Shown in pieces: positions 1 to 13,591 of a stretch of 64,000 nucleotides of DNA. Position 1 is the stretch's first letter; each line of letters opens with the position of its first letter. The DNA lies in assembly GCA_025345505.1 (NCBI GenBank), contig JANVCC010000049.1, positions 9,115,119-9,179,118 of the forward strand, given 5' to 3'. A program made the position numbers and the translations under genes. The notes below the pieces were generated by a model, which was not told the origin of the DNA, made no database searches, and saw only the letters and a program-made list of their open reading frames with translations. Source of the DNA: Todiramphus chloris collaris (lineage: Eukaryota; Chordata; Aves; Coraciiformes; Alcedinidae).

Positions 1-3000
1 GCTGACTCAGATATTAATGGGAGTCAGGGGATAAGTGGGAGAAGAGGGAAACAAAGAAGTCAGTGCAACAGAGGAGGACTGAACTTTCATAAGAAGGAAG
101 TGAGGAAAGCTTGTTTATGAGCTGATTTGCCAGGAAGTCCTGTGACTAACCTTACTTCACATACTGATTTTATGGACCAAATTTATATTTATGGCATGTA
201 GGACAAAATGCACAACCCAGCTGTGGAAAGGTGGTCTCAACCTTCCTTCGTAAGGTTATAGCAGGCTCCCTGAAAGCTCTCCTGCCTTGAGAGCATCTCA
301 CTAGAGCAAGGCTTTGCCTTTGCAGCTGTCACATGAGAGTTTGGGAGCAGATTTTGTAATCCTGGGGAGGAAACAAACCCAGCAGAGCTGCACGTTCTTG
401 CAAAAAGAACTGTTCTTCTTGCAATTTAAAGAAAGAAAATTTGTCATGCTGTAGTTTTGTGCTGTGCCGATCTGATTGCTCCCATGCAGCACAACAGGGC
501 AATTCTTCTCCTTCTGTTCCCCCTTTCCTGCACCTTGCCTCTCCTCTTTGCACTCAAAGAAAAGCAAGATTATACCATTCTGCAGTTTCAATGGCAATTT
601 ATGGATCATATGGGAAATATTTAGGATTGCACAAGAGCCTTCTCTAGCAGAACTTTCCACTTTCTGCCCATACCACAATGTGGACAGAAGACCAGAGATG
701 ATCTAAGAGTTTGTACAAGCCAAACAGGATGAACACAAAGTACAGCGTCACTTGGAAAAGCCTGTGCTCGTGGCAGAGCAAGTCACGAAGATGCTGACAG
801 ACTGAAAAAATCAGGGGAGGAGAAGGAAGGCTGAAGGGCAACAGTGCCAATGCAGAAAGATTGTAACAAAATAGGGCTCAGCTTGGTTAAACATCAACTC
901 ACAGATAAGACGAACAAGCCATTCTCCTGAAAGGGTCTGCACAAGCCAGAAGGATGAAATGTTTGGCCTAGGCCATATAGGCAGGTATAAAACAAACAAA
1001 CAACAAATAAATTACGTTAGTTTCCAGAAGCAGGCTAAATAACAGGGAAAATGTTACTGTGGTAGGAGGTACAGCGTGGGCAGTGAGGCCCAGTAAGTGG
1101 AATGGAGTGGACATGGCGTCTCAACTCTGTCACCGCTGCTGGCCCATGCTGCCTGCACCCATGCCACTGACGTGGGCACAAGGGACTGGTGCAAGTGTTG
1201 CTGGGCGGCATAAGCAGACACTCTCAAATGTTCTCCCTGCCCCACACCCTGCTGGCATGGAGGTGAAACTCTGCAAAGTGCTCTCCCTCCCCTGCCAGCT
1301 CATGGAGGGAGATGGGCCACCGATCTGCGAGTGTAAGGTCAGAAAGAACAAGTAATGTACCCAGACTGGCCCAACATGGTGCCAGTACACTGAGGTTTAT
1401 GCTTCATCTGCTTCCCACAGTCTTTCCTCAGACCATGAGCTGCTTGGGGCAGTACCAAGCCCTGAGAAACAAGCTCAGCCATGAGATAGTTGTCCTGATG
1501 CCCCCAGGGATTAGGTAGATTCCACCTGGCCAATTTTTGTCCTAGATGTCTTCACTGGTGCATCTTCTGAAGCTGAAGCTTGGTGGTTTATAGCTGCTCT
1601 GATGAGCATGGTTGATGGTTTGTCCCTGTGAAAATGCCATCTAATGAGCAGATTTTGAACTGCCTGCTGTTGGCGAGGTCACACTACCTCAGGGAGGGAA
1701 GACTACTGCAACTATATTTTGATATGCAGTGTGGTTCTTTCACTTCTCCCTGCTGTGGTGGGCAAAGAGGGTGGAAACCTCTTTTCCTCCGGTGGAGGGC
1801 TGTAGAAGGAGTGGAGACATGGCCAGCAGCAGTGGATCAGCTCTGACAGAGATGCACACCATGACACAATCCCACAGGACTGGTGGGTTTGCACTCACCA
1901 GGACACTGGAATTCCTCGTTCCCAGTCCCAGTGACCCCTGACCACAACCCTCCTGCATCTCCTGCTGCCAGCATAAGCAGTGTAACCAGGAATTTGTCAC
2001 ATCCAGGCTAGACAAACACAGTGTTCCTGCAGCCTTGTATGCATGGTTGCATTCACCTCACAGCTAATAATAGCTGGAGTAAAATGAAGCCTCTCCTGGT
2101 ACTTCCCCCATCTGGTGCAATATGTTTTGGTGGGCAAGTAAGGACCTGGCAGTATATCCTTGTTCCCATCCACCTCCCTGTCCTCACCATAGCTCTGCAA
2201 CAGCCCCGACCATCCAGCACTGTGACAGGGACCTTGCTGAACCTCACCTGCAGCTGCTGTGCTTCCCCTGGATCTCCCCAGCGCTCTGCATGGTGGTTTC
2301 TGTAGGTGCTTTGCTGTGCTCCAGAGGTGCCTGTATAGGTGAATCCCTTTTAATCCACTTTGCTTAACATGCTTCTGCTATCAGCTCCAGCACCTCCCCT
2401 CCCCCTGTCCACAGTGTGCCCACGCTGCTACTCCTGTGGCATGCAAGGGCCTGAATTTTGGAGCAATTTGTGCCAGACGGATGTCACTGCTGGTTCTCTA
2501 GCAGAATGAAACCCTAAAGCTCACACACACGCACATGCAAATATTGATATGCATGGCCTGCAGCCCCTGATTCCCACTCTCTCAATAAACTCCCTGACAC
2601 ATCCTATAAGACAGCTTCTCTTTTGCCCCAGTTGTTCTCCCACTCTGGGCTTTTTATCCCAGGGAGGGACCTGGAGAGTGAGCCCATGGCACAAAAAGAT
2701 CCTGTGTGGTTCCCTGGAGTCCAATGTAGGTGACTCTTTGCCCCAGATTGGCTTTTGAGACCTACCTGCATGGGTGGCTGGTGCAGACCTGGGTGCACCT
2801 CTCCCTGCCAGGGACAGCAGTGATACCCAGCCAGCTTTTGACTCGTGCATGCCCCTAGCCCACACTGACTGTCAGGGCTACAGCTTCCAGCAGAGCTCCC
2901 TGCAACTACCCAGGCATTAAGGAGAAGCAGCTCTGTGCAACCTACTCCCATTTTCTCACTCCAGCAAGATGGCAGAGGTAGCAGAGCAGTTTACCCCAGG

Positions 3001-6000
3001 TGGTGCCAGAACAAAAGCTCAGCATCTCCCATCTCCCTCCAAATTTCTACTGCGTCCCCAACATGGGAAAGGAAAACACAGCCTGGGGGCATGCCTGGTC
3101 CAGCATTCTGCGGGGTGTAGGAGGACAAGAGTCAGAGTCAGACCTTATTCTGGGACAGGTAAGGTGGAGATGAGAGCTTCTCCATGCATGCCAGCCCACA
3201 AGCAGGAGGCTATTCCCATGGACATCTGCTCTTGTCATTAGAAAACCTGCCATGAGGAACAGTGCTGCGTCCCTGCGAAGGTCCCATTCCCTGGAAAGCC
3301 ACTCCACACTAGCCCTTCCCACCCAAAAGTACCGACTTGCCTCTGCTTTGGGGGAAAACGGAATCAGGCAGCAACCAATGTCCTTCCACACAATGATTAG
3401 TTGGGAGGGGGAGCAAAACTGCAACCAGAGGCCAAAGAGGCGGAGAGCACCTGATGAAGCAAGGTCTCTCCCCCAGTTATTTGGTAGATACTTATCACAC
3501 AACACCAACACCTGCACCAGCACCACCTTTGAAGCCCATTTGTTTAGGAAACAAAAATGAGAGAAAATAACCAAGTCACCCGAGGTGTCTGAGCACGAAA
3601 AGGAAGCTCAATAGTCAATTAGCTTCCCTCTGATGTCTGAAGTGAATGGCGACTTGGGGGCGGAGGAGAGATAAGACAGCAGATTAGCTGACTTTCATTC
3701 ATTTGCAAGTTGGGCCGGTTCAGCAGGATTTCTGGCTGCTGACATCAGAGCGCAAGGCAAAGCCAAGGTGCTAAGTTTTCAGGAAGTGCCAGTGGTGGCC
3801 ATTAGTGGCTTATTAATAAAATGTCACCCCTTCCTGTCATCTCGGGCTTTTGAACAGGGCCTGGGCGCCCTGCTCTGTCTTTTGCCCCTGAGGAACGTCC
3901 CAAGTGTACTTCACCTTTACTGCTCCAGGCTGTCCTGGCACAGCGGCCCCAGGTTCTTTCCTATTTATTTGTCCCATTGCACCAATTCATCTGACAGGAG
4001 CAGAAATTCTGTATCATGTCGACAGATGTTCCTCCAGGCACCAGTGCTGGATGTCCTCAATCCTATGGAAGCCAGTGGTGCAGAGGTAACCTGCTGATCA
4101 CAGAGAGGAGTGTAGCAGCAGGGGTAGTAGCTTCATCAGTGCCATGTCCTGCACAACCATGGCACCCATTTTCTGTTACTGGGAGCCCTGAAGCAGGGTA
4201 TAACACATTGTTGGACATCCAAGAGTGGCTGGTCACAGTCACAGCCTGCTTGGTCCTGGTTTTTGGAAAATACAGATTCAGTTAAAGCAAAGAAAAGAGA
4301 TTTTGTCGAAGTATCAGAGACTGACTGTTGCCAGGGACTAGGGATTGAAGGTGACTGCAAGAGACCTCTCTACCAAAGGAACGTGAGATCTCCTGCTAAC
4401 ACTGGCAGCCAGGAGCAGCCCTCATCTGCTGCACTTGCTTAAAAACAAAATTAAATTTCAGGAGGTGGCCCCTGGCAGGGGTGCACCATGAGGCCCCCTC
4501 CATCCATCTGCTTTTCTCTCTTGGACTGCATTTTGCACCTCAACCAAAGCTGCTTCTGGTCTCTCCAGGTTCTGCTCAATGCCTGGGACAAGGGCTGTGG
4601 GCGAGTGAAGTGGGAAGATCAGGAGGACTCTTACTCAAGATCAGGAGTTGGTGGGAGACTGTAGGCCAGGCGTATTGCCAGACAGAAGCTTCCTGTGCTG
4701 TGAGAAGTTCTTGGAGCTGTTAATCCCTCATGGCCAGACATGCCCCGGTTTATTCAAACAGCTGGAGGTAGGCACTCCCTGCGCTCACCTGCCAAGCCAG
4801 GCACCCAGCATCACCTGGCCCTGCCCTGGAATACGGAGGTAGACCTCAGCACACCTGCATCCCCCCAGAGTCTTGCACATCCCGAGCACTTTCACACACC
4901 CGTGAGCACACCTGCACGCCCAGACCTGGAGGTGTGACCGGCCATCAGCCTGCTGGGTGCCTGGGTATGCATGGGGTGGGAGGCTAGCTGTTCAGAGCGG
5001 GTGCCAAGGCATGTGCCAGGGTGGCCGGGCATGTATGGAGGAGCCCTGGACGTGCCCAGGGGATGCTTTGGCATGCATGGGGGGTGGCCAGGAGGCGCCC
5101 AGGAGCCTGTGCCGGAGGTGACGGGGCGGGAAGGGACCGGGTAGCCCAAGGAGAACCCGTCTGCGGGAGACTCCTGCCCCCCAGTGTCGACTCCAGCCGG
5201 AGCCCTGCTCCCGCGGCCAGCCCGCCCCTCCCGCGCTGGCGTTGGCTTTGCGGCCAAACATCTTTGAAAACACTGGTTTAACAAAAGAAAAACAAGAACC
5301 AACTGCCCCCCACCCCTGGAACGCCCTCCCCCCAAAAAGCCCAACCCAAACCCCCAGCCTCAGGAGCATCCCAAACGTGTGCCCGACAGGGACAAGCCCA
5401 GTGCTGGCCGTACCTCCTGGTCTCCCTGCCGGTGACAGGGCACCCCCGGGCCTGTCCTGCCCCTCCTGGACACGAGTCACCTCTGCACTCAAATGTTACC
5501 TTTCCATTTCTTGTGTAAACCTGACTCTTCGAGTATGCAGAGGAGGGGCTTCCCCTCCTTCCAGAGTAACTGTCGGGCCTTCCGGCCCCTTTCGGCTGAT
5601 TTTGTTAAAAGGGCTTCTCCGTGGATCTGCTCCTACCTGCTCATGGAGACGCGAGAAGGATGAGCCCGGTGGATGCATCCCCGGGAAGGGCTGAGCCCAC
5701 ACCCCCTGCCGAGGGGCTGGCAGGAGGGGCACAGAGCTAACCTGTGGGAATCAAGGCTTCGTTCCTTTCAGTGCTCACAGCCTTTTTTTTGGGGCATGAA
5801 AAGGATGACACCATTCTCCCTGTCCATCCCCTGAGCTATGAAAATGAAATTTAACAGGAGCCCCAGCTCTCCCGAGGAGGTAGCTCTCCTCCAGCATTAA
5901 TAACTACAGACAGACATCTCCAAGTTGCAGCTGGCGATACCATTGCCTCAGAGTATCCATAAACAAGGTGCAAATAACACCACGGCCTGCCATGAATCTC

Positions 6001-6925
6001 AGAGCTTGACATTTTCTCAGAGCTCTGCACCCCAAAGACAAATGCCTACATCTACTCCTAGAAAATGAAACTTTTACTTTCCTTATTAAGCAAGAGCAAA
6101 GAGCCAGGAACTGACCTGATTGCACCAAAAAGGCAAAGAAGCCAGGGGAAAAATAAAAACCAAACAAACCCCTCATCTTCAGCTGTGTTACACCAATCCT
6201 GATCAGTTTGGATTCTGTGCTTCTGGAGATACAACACTCTATAAAACTTCTAATTTTATCAGGATTTTTAAGTAGAGGTTGGTTTTGTGTTGTTTCTTTT
6301 TTATTTTCCTGGCAAAGTGGAAGGTTTGCTGCACGGGGTTCAAAACTGGACTACATGTAAAATGTATTGTTTTAGCTTACACACAACAGTGAGTTTCCTT
6401 AACTGTTCCTCTATCACCCGTTCAGAGGCATGTCATAACAGTTATGTAGTATAAGAAAGGCATTAATAGTGTACCAATACCTGTAGAGGCTGCACACAAC
6501 TCATTTATAACAGCAGCAGGGGGCTTGGTAGGAGGATCTCCTAACAGGTCTGTTCATAGATCATGAGCTATGCATGCTAAAGAAGATGCTTCTTTTGCAA
6601 GCTTATTTAATTTACCTGACCTATCAAGGAATAAAAGTGGAAATGCAATTGACCAAGTCAGGAGATAAATAAGGACAATATAAGCAGAAGCATATTGATG
6701 AAATATTTCAGAAAATATATTTGGTTTTTCATGTATGTTAAATATGAAGAATCATTGTCAGAATTGGTTTCAAAACCCTGATGCTGCAGCGGATATGACT
6801 GAGAAAGAGGCACCTTGAACCCTGGTGATCCAAAAAAGCAGGACTTTGCTTCATCCTCCACCCTCCAACGTTACTACCAAACCCAGATATGAAGCTTTAA
6901 CACCTATAGACACCCATGAGCAATC
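1..6925. other. intergenic, no gene recognised
   Basis: Open frames up to about 175 codons occur on both strands but overlap each other and show no domain, splice structure or homology that I recognise. A short GC-rich patch lies at about 4950-5250 and a possible conserved-looking block at about 3590-3880. The gene expected next from human gene order (LONRF3) was not found here. Confidence 0.6.
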
Positions 6926-6929
6926 TCTA

Positions 6930-9345
6930 CATGGAGGAACTTCACCAGCAGCTCATAGTGGATATCGTAAAAAGAAATGACGTGTGCTCATAGTGCGTGA
7001 CTGTGTGTTAAAGGGCACTGAAATGCCCATCTGCTGACCTGGCAGGGAGTCTTCAGAGGCTTGCTGCCTCCCAGGAGCTAAGATCCAAGATATTGCCAAA
7101 AGGGTACCACCAACTTGTGAAGGACACTGACTACTATCTGCTGTTACTCTTCAGTGTGGGCATGGATGATTCTGTGAGCCAGAACCCGGGGTGAATCAAG
7201 GAAGACCATAAAGCCCTGGGGGTGCAACAGAAAAACATTGGTGCCCAGGTTCTCTTTTCCTCCATTTTACCAGTTAGAGGAAAGAGGTCAGCCAGAAAGA
7301 GACAAATAACAAATACCAGCTCCTGGCTATGCAGCTGGTGCCATCACAAGGGTTTTGGACTCTGTGACAATGAGACATTCTGTGACTACTATAACCTGTT
7401 AGGCAGTGATGGAATACACCTGTCTCAAAGAGGCAAGGGAGTCTTTGGCAACAGGCTGGCCACCTTGGTGAGGTGAGCTTTAAACTGGAGGATCTGAGGG
7501 GCAGAATCCAAGAGGGCAACGCTCATGCCACCCCATACAACTGAGGAATAAGGCAGGCCAACCAGAGCACTGAAAAATGCTCCCTAACTACCTTCTGAGA
7601 TGACAGCCAGAAAGGCAACCACCTCAAGGCTGGCTGTGACTATGGTGGTTCCTCTTGCATCCCTCCAGGGAAACCTTTCTCAGTTAAGTTTCTGAAATGC
7701 CCGTCTGCCAATGAACACAAAGCAAGGAATAAACAGGAAGAACTAGAGATCTGGGTGCAGTTGCAGGGCCATGATCTCACTGCAGTTACAGAGACATGGT
7801 GGGATAGCTCACATGACTGGCATGCTGCCATGGGTGGGTATGTACATTTCAGGAAAGACAGTCCAGCAAGGTGAGGTGGTGGAGTTCCTCATTATGTGCG
7901 AGAGCAACTGGAATGTATAGAACGTGTTGAAAGCTTATGGGTAACAATTAAGGGGCAGGCTAATATGGGAGACACGGTTGTGGGTGTTTACTACAGGCCA
8001 CCTAATCAGGAAGAGGAAGTTAATGAGGCCTTCTACAGACAGCTAGAAGTAGCCTCAAGATCACATTCCCTGGTGCTCCTGGGAGACTTCAGTCACTTTT
8101 ATATTTGTGGAAAGGCTACACAATTGGCCACATATAGTCCAGGAGGTTCCTGCAGTGTATTGATGGTAACTTTTGGACATAGGTGGTGGAGGAGACAACG
8201 AGGAGAAGTGCACTGCTGGACCTTGTGCTAATGAACAAAGAAGGTCTGTCTGGAGATGTGAAGACTGAGGGCAGCCTTGGCTGTATTGACCATGAGATGG
8301 TGGATTTCAGGGTCAGGCGAGAAAGAAGCAAAGCAGTAAGTAGGATTGCAACCCTGGACTTCAGGATAGCTAACTTTGACCTCTTCAAAGACCTACCTGG
8401 AGGAATCCCATGAGTTAGGACTCATTGCAGGGGAGGGGCCAAGAGAGCTAGTTAATATTCAAGCACTACTTCCTCCAAGCTCAAGATCAGTGCATTCCTT
8501 TGAGGAAAAAATCAAGTAGAGGAGGCTAGGGACCTCCATGAATAAACACTGAGCTTCTGGAAAAACGTGAGTGGAAGAAGAATTACAGTATGTGGTAAAA
8601 GGGACTGGCCACTTGAGAGGATTACAGCAACATTGCCAGAGTAAGGATGCAATGAAGAAGGCTAAGGCCCTCTTAGAATTAAATCTGGCAAATAATGTCA
8701 AAGACACAAGAAGGGATTCTTCAAGTACATGAATAGGGAGATTCGGGAAAATGTGGGCCCACTGCTGACTGAGGTGGGTGCCCCCTGGTGATGGAAGAAA
8801 AAGAGAAGACAGAGGCCAGTCCTCAGGAATCCCAGTCCTTTGAGGTAAGAAAAAGTCTCGAGTGAGAAAGATTGTCCCTTGGTCAATGCAAGCTGGGTTA
8901 GAGATAATTTAGGCAAACTGGACACCCACAAATCCATAGGATCCACCTGTGAGTGCTGAGGCAGCAGACTGATGGTATTGTTAAGCCACTCTCCATCATT
9001 TTTGAAAGATCATGGAGAATGGAAGAGGTGCCAGAGGACTGGAGGAAAGCCAATGTCACTCCAGTCTTCAAAAAGTGCAAGAAGGAGAGACCAGGAAATT
9101 ACAGACCAGTCAGCCTCACTTCCATCCCTGGAAAGGTCATAGAACAGCTTATTCTGGAGGTCATGTCTAAGCTTGTGGAGGAAAAGAATGTTGTCAGGAG
9201 CAGTCAGCATGGATTCACCAAGGGGAAATGTTCCTGTGCAACATGCCCTTGGTGAACCTGCTTTGGCAGGGGAGTTGGACTAGATGATCTCCAGAGGTCC
9301 TTTCCAACCCCTACCATTCTGTGATTCTGCGATACAGGAGGAAAT
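6930..9345 (+). mobile_element. CR1 LINE, decayed, with ORF1 esterase and ORF2 endonuclease/RT remnants and an internal deletion
   Basis: Order along the plus strand: an ORF1 remnant at about 6985-7476 with stops, ending in LLGSDGIHLSQRGKGVFG, the C-terminal block of the CR1 ORF1 SGNH-esterase domain; an APE-type endonuclease at about 7715-8410 (LTAVTETWWDSSHDWHAA, then VVGVYYRPPNQEEEVNEAFY, LVLLGDFSH, GSLGCIDHEMVDF); a partial reverse transcriptase at about 8953-9240 (RPGNYRPVSLTSIPGKVIEQ, SSQHGFTKGKCS); then an abrupt jump to the CR1 3' tail at about 9245-9345 ending CTGTGATTCTGCGAT. The catalytic FADD region of the reverse transcriptase is missing. Several frameshifts and stops make it inactive. 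The 5' boundary is uncertain by about 50-100 bases. Confidence 0.88.
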
Positions 9346-12300
9346 TTCTCCCTTGCACACTGATGTTCAAGAACTGTGTCGGGACAGACCAGAGGAAAAG
9401 CTGAAAGGCTGGGAGCAGCTGTGCCCTGGGAAGAACACCTCAGAAGAGGTGCAGGAGGGAATCACAGGGCTGCAGCGAGCAACCAGCTGCCTCCAGCTCC
9501 CTCAGTGCCTCAGGCTGAGAAGAGTGGGATGCATGCTGGCTCCTTGGCCACTTCTCAGCTGAAGGGGATGAGATCCCTATAGCTATTTCTGCTCTGAACC
9601 AGTTGGTATTGCACCCCTTTCTGGGCTACCTACTCATACCTGCAGGAGGGAAAATAGTCTGGTCAAGAAGCTTTGTCTGCACTAGTGACAAAGTTCTTGG
9701 CTCTTTCCTCTTCCTAGTTGCTCAAAAAAAAGTATTAAAATTACATTTCCCAGTCCCAGGCAGGATGTCGCATTTCTTTAAGAGGAAGCAATGCTGTACA
9801 ACAGCTGAATCAGATCTAGGTTGTATAAACTACACCTCCATCACCCAGGCAGAGACATCCACTCTAATCCCCGTGTTACTAGCATCCACAAATCTGCATG
9901 GACCACACAGTTGTTATGGTAAATTTGCAAACTGAAGTCTTTGTATAAACAAGATGACCACTACAAAACCCATGTGCATTAAGAGGTTGCTATACAGCTT
10001 CCCTACTTACAAATAAAATAAAAAGTTGCAGATATAAAGAAGAGCATTTAAAGACCAGTACCATGAAGTTGAGCCCTATAAGGGTGAAAAATCTCTTACT
10101 ACTTAACAGTGCATCTTGTATGAGCACAACAGAGCCCTGAATCCTCTGGCTGCTGAGTACACTTCCCATTTTTGTTCTACATCAAGAGTATAGCAGATCA
10201 AAAAAAATTGCATTATATGTGCCCTCAAATATCTTCTTTTTTAACATTTCTATAATTAATGTTGAAGAGTGTGCAAAAATACAGAGAGTGTAAAGAAAAC
10301 AACCCAGCAAACTATTTAGCAGCTGCTTCAAACCACCTTTGAGAAGACTCTGAGCAGGGGAAAGCTGCCTGTTGGAATAGATCTATGTGCACGCTGGGCT
10401 CTGCCTCCCCAGGTTACCACCAGGCACTGGTACCATATTTGATAAAGCAGCAAGAATGGAAGACCATAAGGAAAAGCCTGGCTTGGCAGACAGTTGACAA
10501 CCTGTTTTGTATATGCTGGAATTTGTGGTCACTATCTTGGTGACCACAGATGGCTTTCATTTGCCCCAGGCATGCCCTTCCTCTGCCCTCCAGCCTTCAC
10601 CCCACTGGGGATGGGGCTCTGAACCATAGCTTCTAGCACGACTGAGGGCATAAAAGTAACAGGTTATGAATCACACATTGTGATTAACAAGGGATGAAAG
10701 AGACAAGAAAACAGCCTTTGGATACCCTACAAGCTAAAGGCAGATGAAGCGCAGGCTCATGACATGATTGGAAAAATCAGAATAAGCCTGCTGCAGTGAA
10801 GCTTGGTGCAGGCAATTTCCCTTTTGTTTCAGTCTTTACAAAAAAGGATGATCTATAACCAGAACAAATTAACAAGCAAATAAACATACATCCAATGAAC
10901 AGGCTGGAGAACATTCAGATAAAACGGGTGTCCTCTGGTGGGCAGAGCCTTATTAATCCTGCAGCATGTAACAATCTAAACACTAATGCAACCTGAAACA
11001 CGGGCAGTTTTCTTCGAGGCCTGTAGAAAAGAGAGGCCTTTAAAAACTGAAGGACAAACATCATATTTGTCTTCAGAAAGGAAATGTCAAAGGACTTACT
11101 GGTCCATTTGTCCAACTGTGATCCCTAGAGTAATTCTGGAACAACGTAAATACTTTTTTTTAATTTTTCTTTCCTTTTTAATCCTATCTTTTCATTGTTT
11201 ACCAGCCATCAAGAGCAGTTTGTCAATCCAGTTTCCCTTTTTGATAAGCCTAACGTATGAGACAACATCCTTCTAATCAGCTTGAGGAAATAAAACAGTT
11301 AATCACGGAGATAGATATGCAGCTAGCTGAAAAAACCAACCTCTTAAAGAGCACTTGGCCACCCACCAGGACAGTGAATGCTGTTATTTTGCAAGAATCT
11401 GTCAGGTTTAGCAGCTTTATCCAGTGTTTTAACTAATTTGATCCTGTGAAAGAAGGCATTCCATGGATTATTTCAAAGAAGGAATGGTTAGAAAGATGTT
11501 CAGGGACACCGAATATAAAAAAAGCCCCATAAATTGGAGCAGTTTTCCAAATGTCACAGCAACACAAATGCAATCCAATAAAATTGTTAAAAGCAATTCC
11601 TCTTAGGCAGGAGAAATCAATCTTGCAATAAGGAGAGACTGACAGGGCAGCAGCATTTCTACAAAGCTCAGAAACTGTAGAAAGCCACAAACTGAGGAGC
11701 AGCTCTACAACAATCCACTGCCACAGAAAGGAGAAACTACTTGATCTGCATGAACTTGGGAAAGAGGAACAAGAGACAAGTAAGGCAGCTGTTCCGCTGG
11801 TTTGGGGACAATGCACTCTGTCTTAGACTGCAATACACCAATACACTCAGATCTAGAGAATACCAACAAGAATGATGAATTATTTAGAAAACATAACTTT
11901 GGAGAGGAGGTTGAAAGATTCAGGCTGCCTCCCCCCCCCCCCCCCCCGCAGAAAAGAGCAGAGACAGAACTCAAGGCAGTGTGGGCTCAGTGCAATCCAG
12001 ATGCTGAACAGCTGTGGTCCCTGGTGACAGAAGGAAGGACAAGAAGGCATCTTAATTTGCAGCAAAAATCAATTTAGTTTAGTTAGTGGGAGAGGTTTCT
12101 AATTAAGGAGAATACAGCAGTGGGACAGAACATTTGGGAGAATTTCTCTAGAGATTTTTTTTTTTGCAGGTTGGACAAACCTCCACCAAGATAACTCTGT
12201 CCTGGCACTGCTTGTCACAAGAGCACAGGGCAGACGGTGCCCTGAAAACACTTCCAGCCCTACCTAGGCTTTAATGAACAGATGATCAATGCCATTTTAC

Positions 12301-13591
12301 CTACATCTCAGAAATAAACAGAAAAATAAATTAATGATACATACCAAATAAAAATGGCCCTATGTTTCTAAGTCTGCAGGATTTTTGCTCAAACACAGCC
12401 CTTGAAGTCCTGCATAGAGGAAGGTGGGTGCCCTTCTCTCCTGCTGGTATGTTAATCAGCTTTTCTACCCTTTATTCCTCCTAGGAAAAAAAAGTCAGAA
12501 AGTTTTGTATGCAATAAAAGCACTATGAAAATCAGCTGTGAAAAAATGTCAACTAATAGCTCTGCATTAGTAGCTGCCAATCCAGTCAAGGCTGTCTACA
12601 GTTGAATAGCTTCCCAGAATATGATAGCGTGCAAAGTAAAACTAAATAGCCATACCCTGAATAGTTTCTCTGTAGCCAACTTCTGCATTCGAAGGACTGA
12701 GCAATTAGAACACCTTTTAAGAGTATGTTGCTGGCATTACTGTCTAAACTGACATTTTGTGTGAAGAAAGGAAACTATTGCGACTAAGAGGCTTTGAATT
12801 GCAGGAGGCAGAGACTCCAACAGGTAAAACAGATAGACATAAGCTAATTCTGGTGGTCTCACTGCCATTATCAAAAAAAAATCAGTAGATCTTTTTTAAA
12901 CTTGGAACATTAAAACAGGTTAAGGAGAAGTGGCAATGACACAGCCAAGTGCCTTAAAAATGCCTCATTTTTGGTATTTCAGACTTTACAGAATTACACT
13001 GTACGTGCACAGAGAGCTCTGAGGCAGCAATTGCTGATAGCATTGGATCTAACTGGTCTTTCATTAGATCAACAGGAAAGGATGCCCATTGCACACACCG
13101 ATTTGTTCCTGACATATTCAGTTGGGTGTGGGAGTTTTTTTTGTTTTTTTTTAACCACAGAAGATGTAGGGACAGCTCTACTTTTAAAACAATATATGAG
13201 TTTAACTCCTTGTTCAAGCTGCTCGTAACTTTTGTTCTAGCTTATTAAATTCTGTCTGGGTTCCAAAAAAGTGACAGTGCCTGAACTTAACAAAACCTCT
13301 TTCTCACTAAGCTTTCACTCTTATTATGCTCTTAACCAAGTCCATTTTGTCAGTTTGAGCCAAATTAAATAGAGCAAAATTTCAGTGTAATAAGCTAAGA
13401 GTATGATTACTGAAGTACTGGTTAACTGGAAAGCTTTGTGCAAGAATCATCAAAATATCTCAGTACTAGATAGCAAAAGCAAAACAAGGAACAGAGTATT
13501 ACTAGAATACACTGACTGCTTTACAGCTTTGCGGTGACAGCAGTAATCACCTTTCGCCACTGAGTTATTACCTTCGGAAGACTGCTTGGCA
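9346..13591. other. intergenic, no gene recognised
   Basis: AT-rich sequence with homopolymer runs (including C17 at 11931). No exon or recognisable repeat body was seen. Confidence 0.6.
11931..11947. repeat. C17 homopolymer
   Basis: Seventeen C in a row in intergenic DNA. It also generates spurious open frames on both strands. Confidence 0.95.

Noticed and set aside
3047-3574. 175-codon minus-strand open frame
   Set aside because: No recognisable domain, overlapped by frames on the other strand, and no splice context.
4892-5694. Overlapping open frames of about 150-166 codons on both strands
   Set aside because: They coincide with the GC-rich patch and are rich in Pro/Gly/Arg/Ser with no homology.
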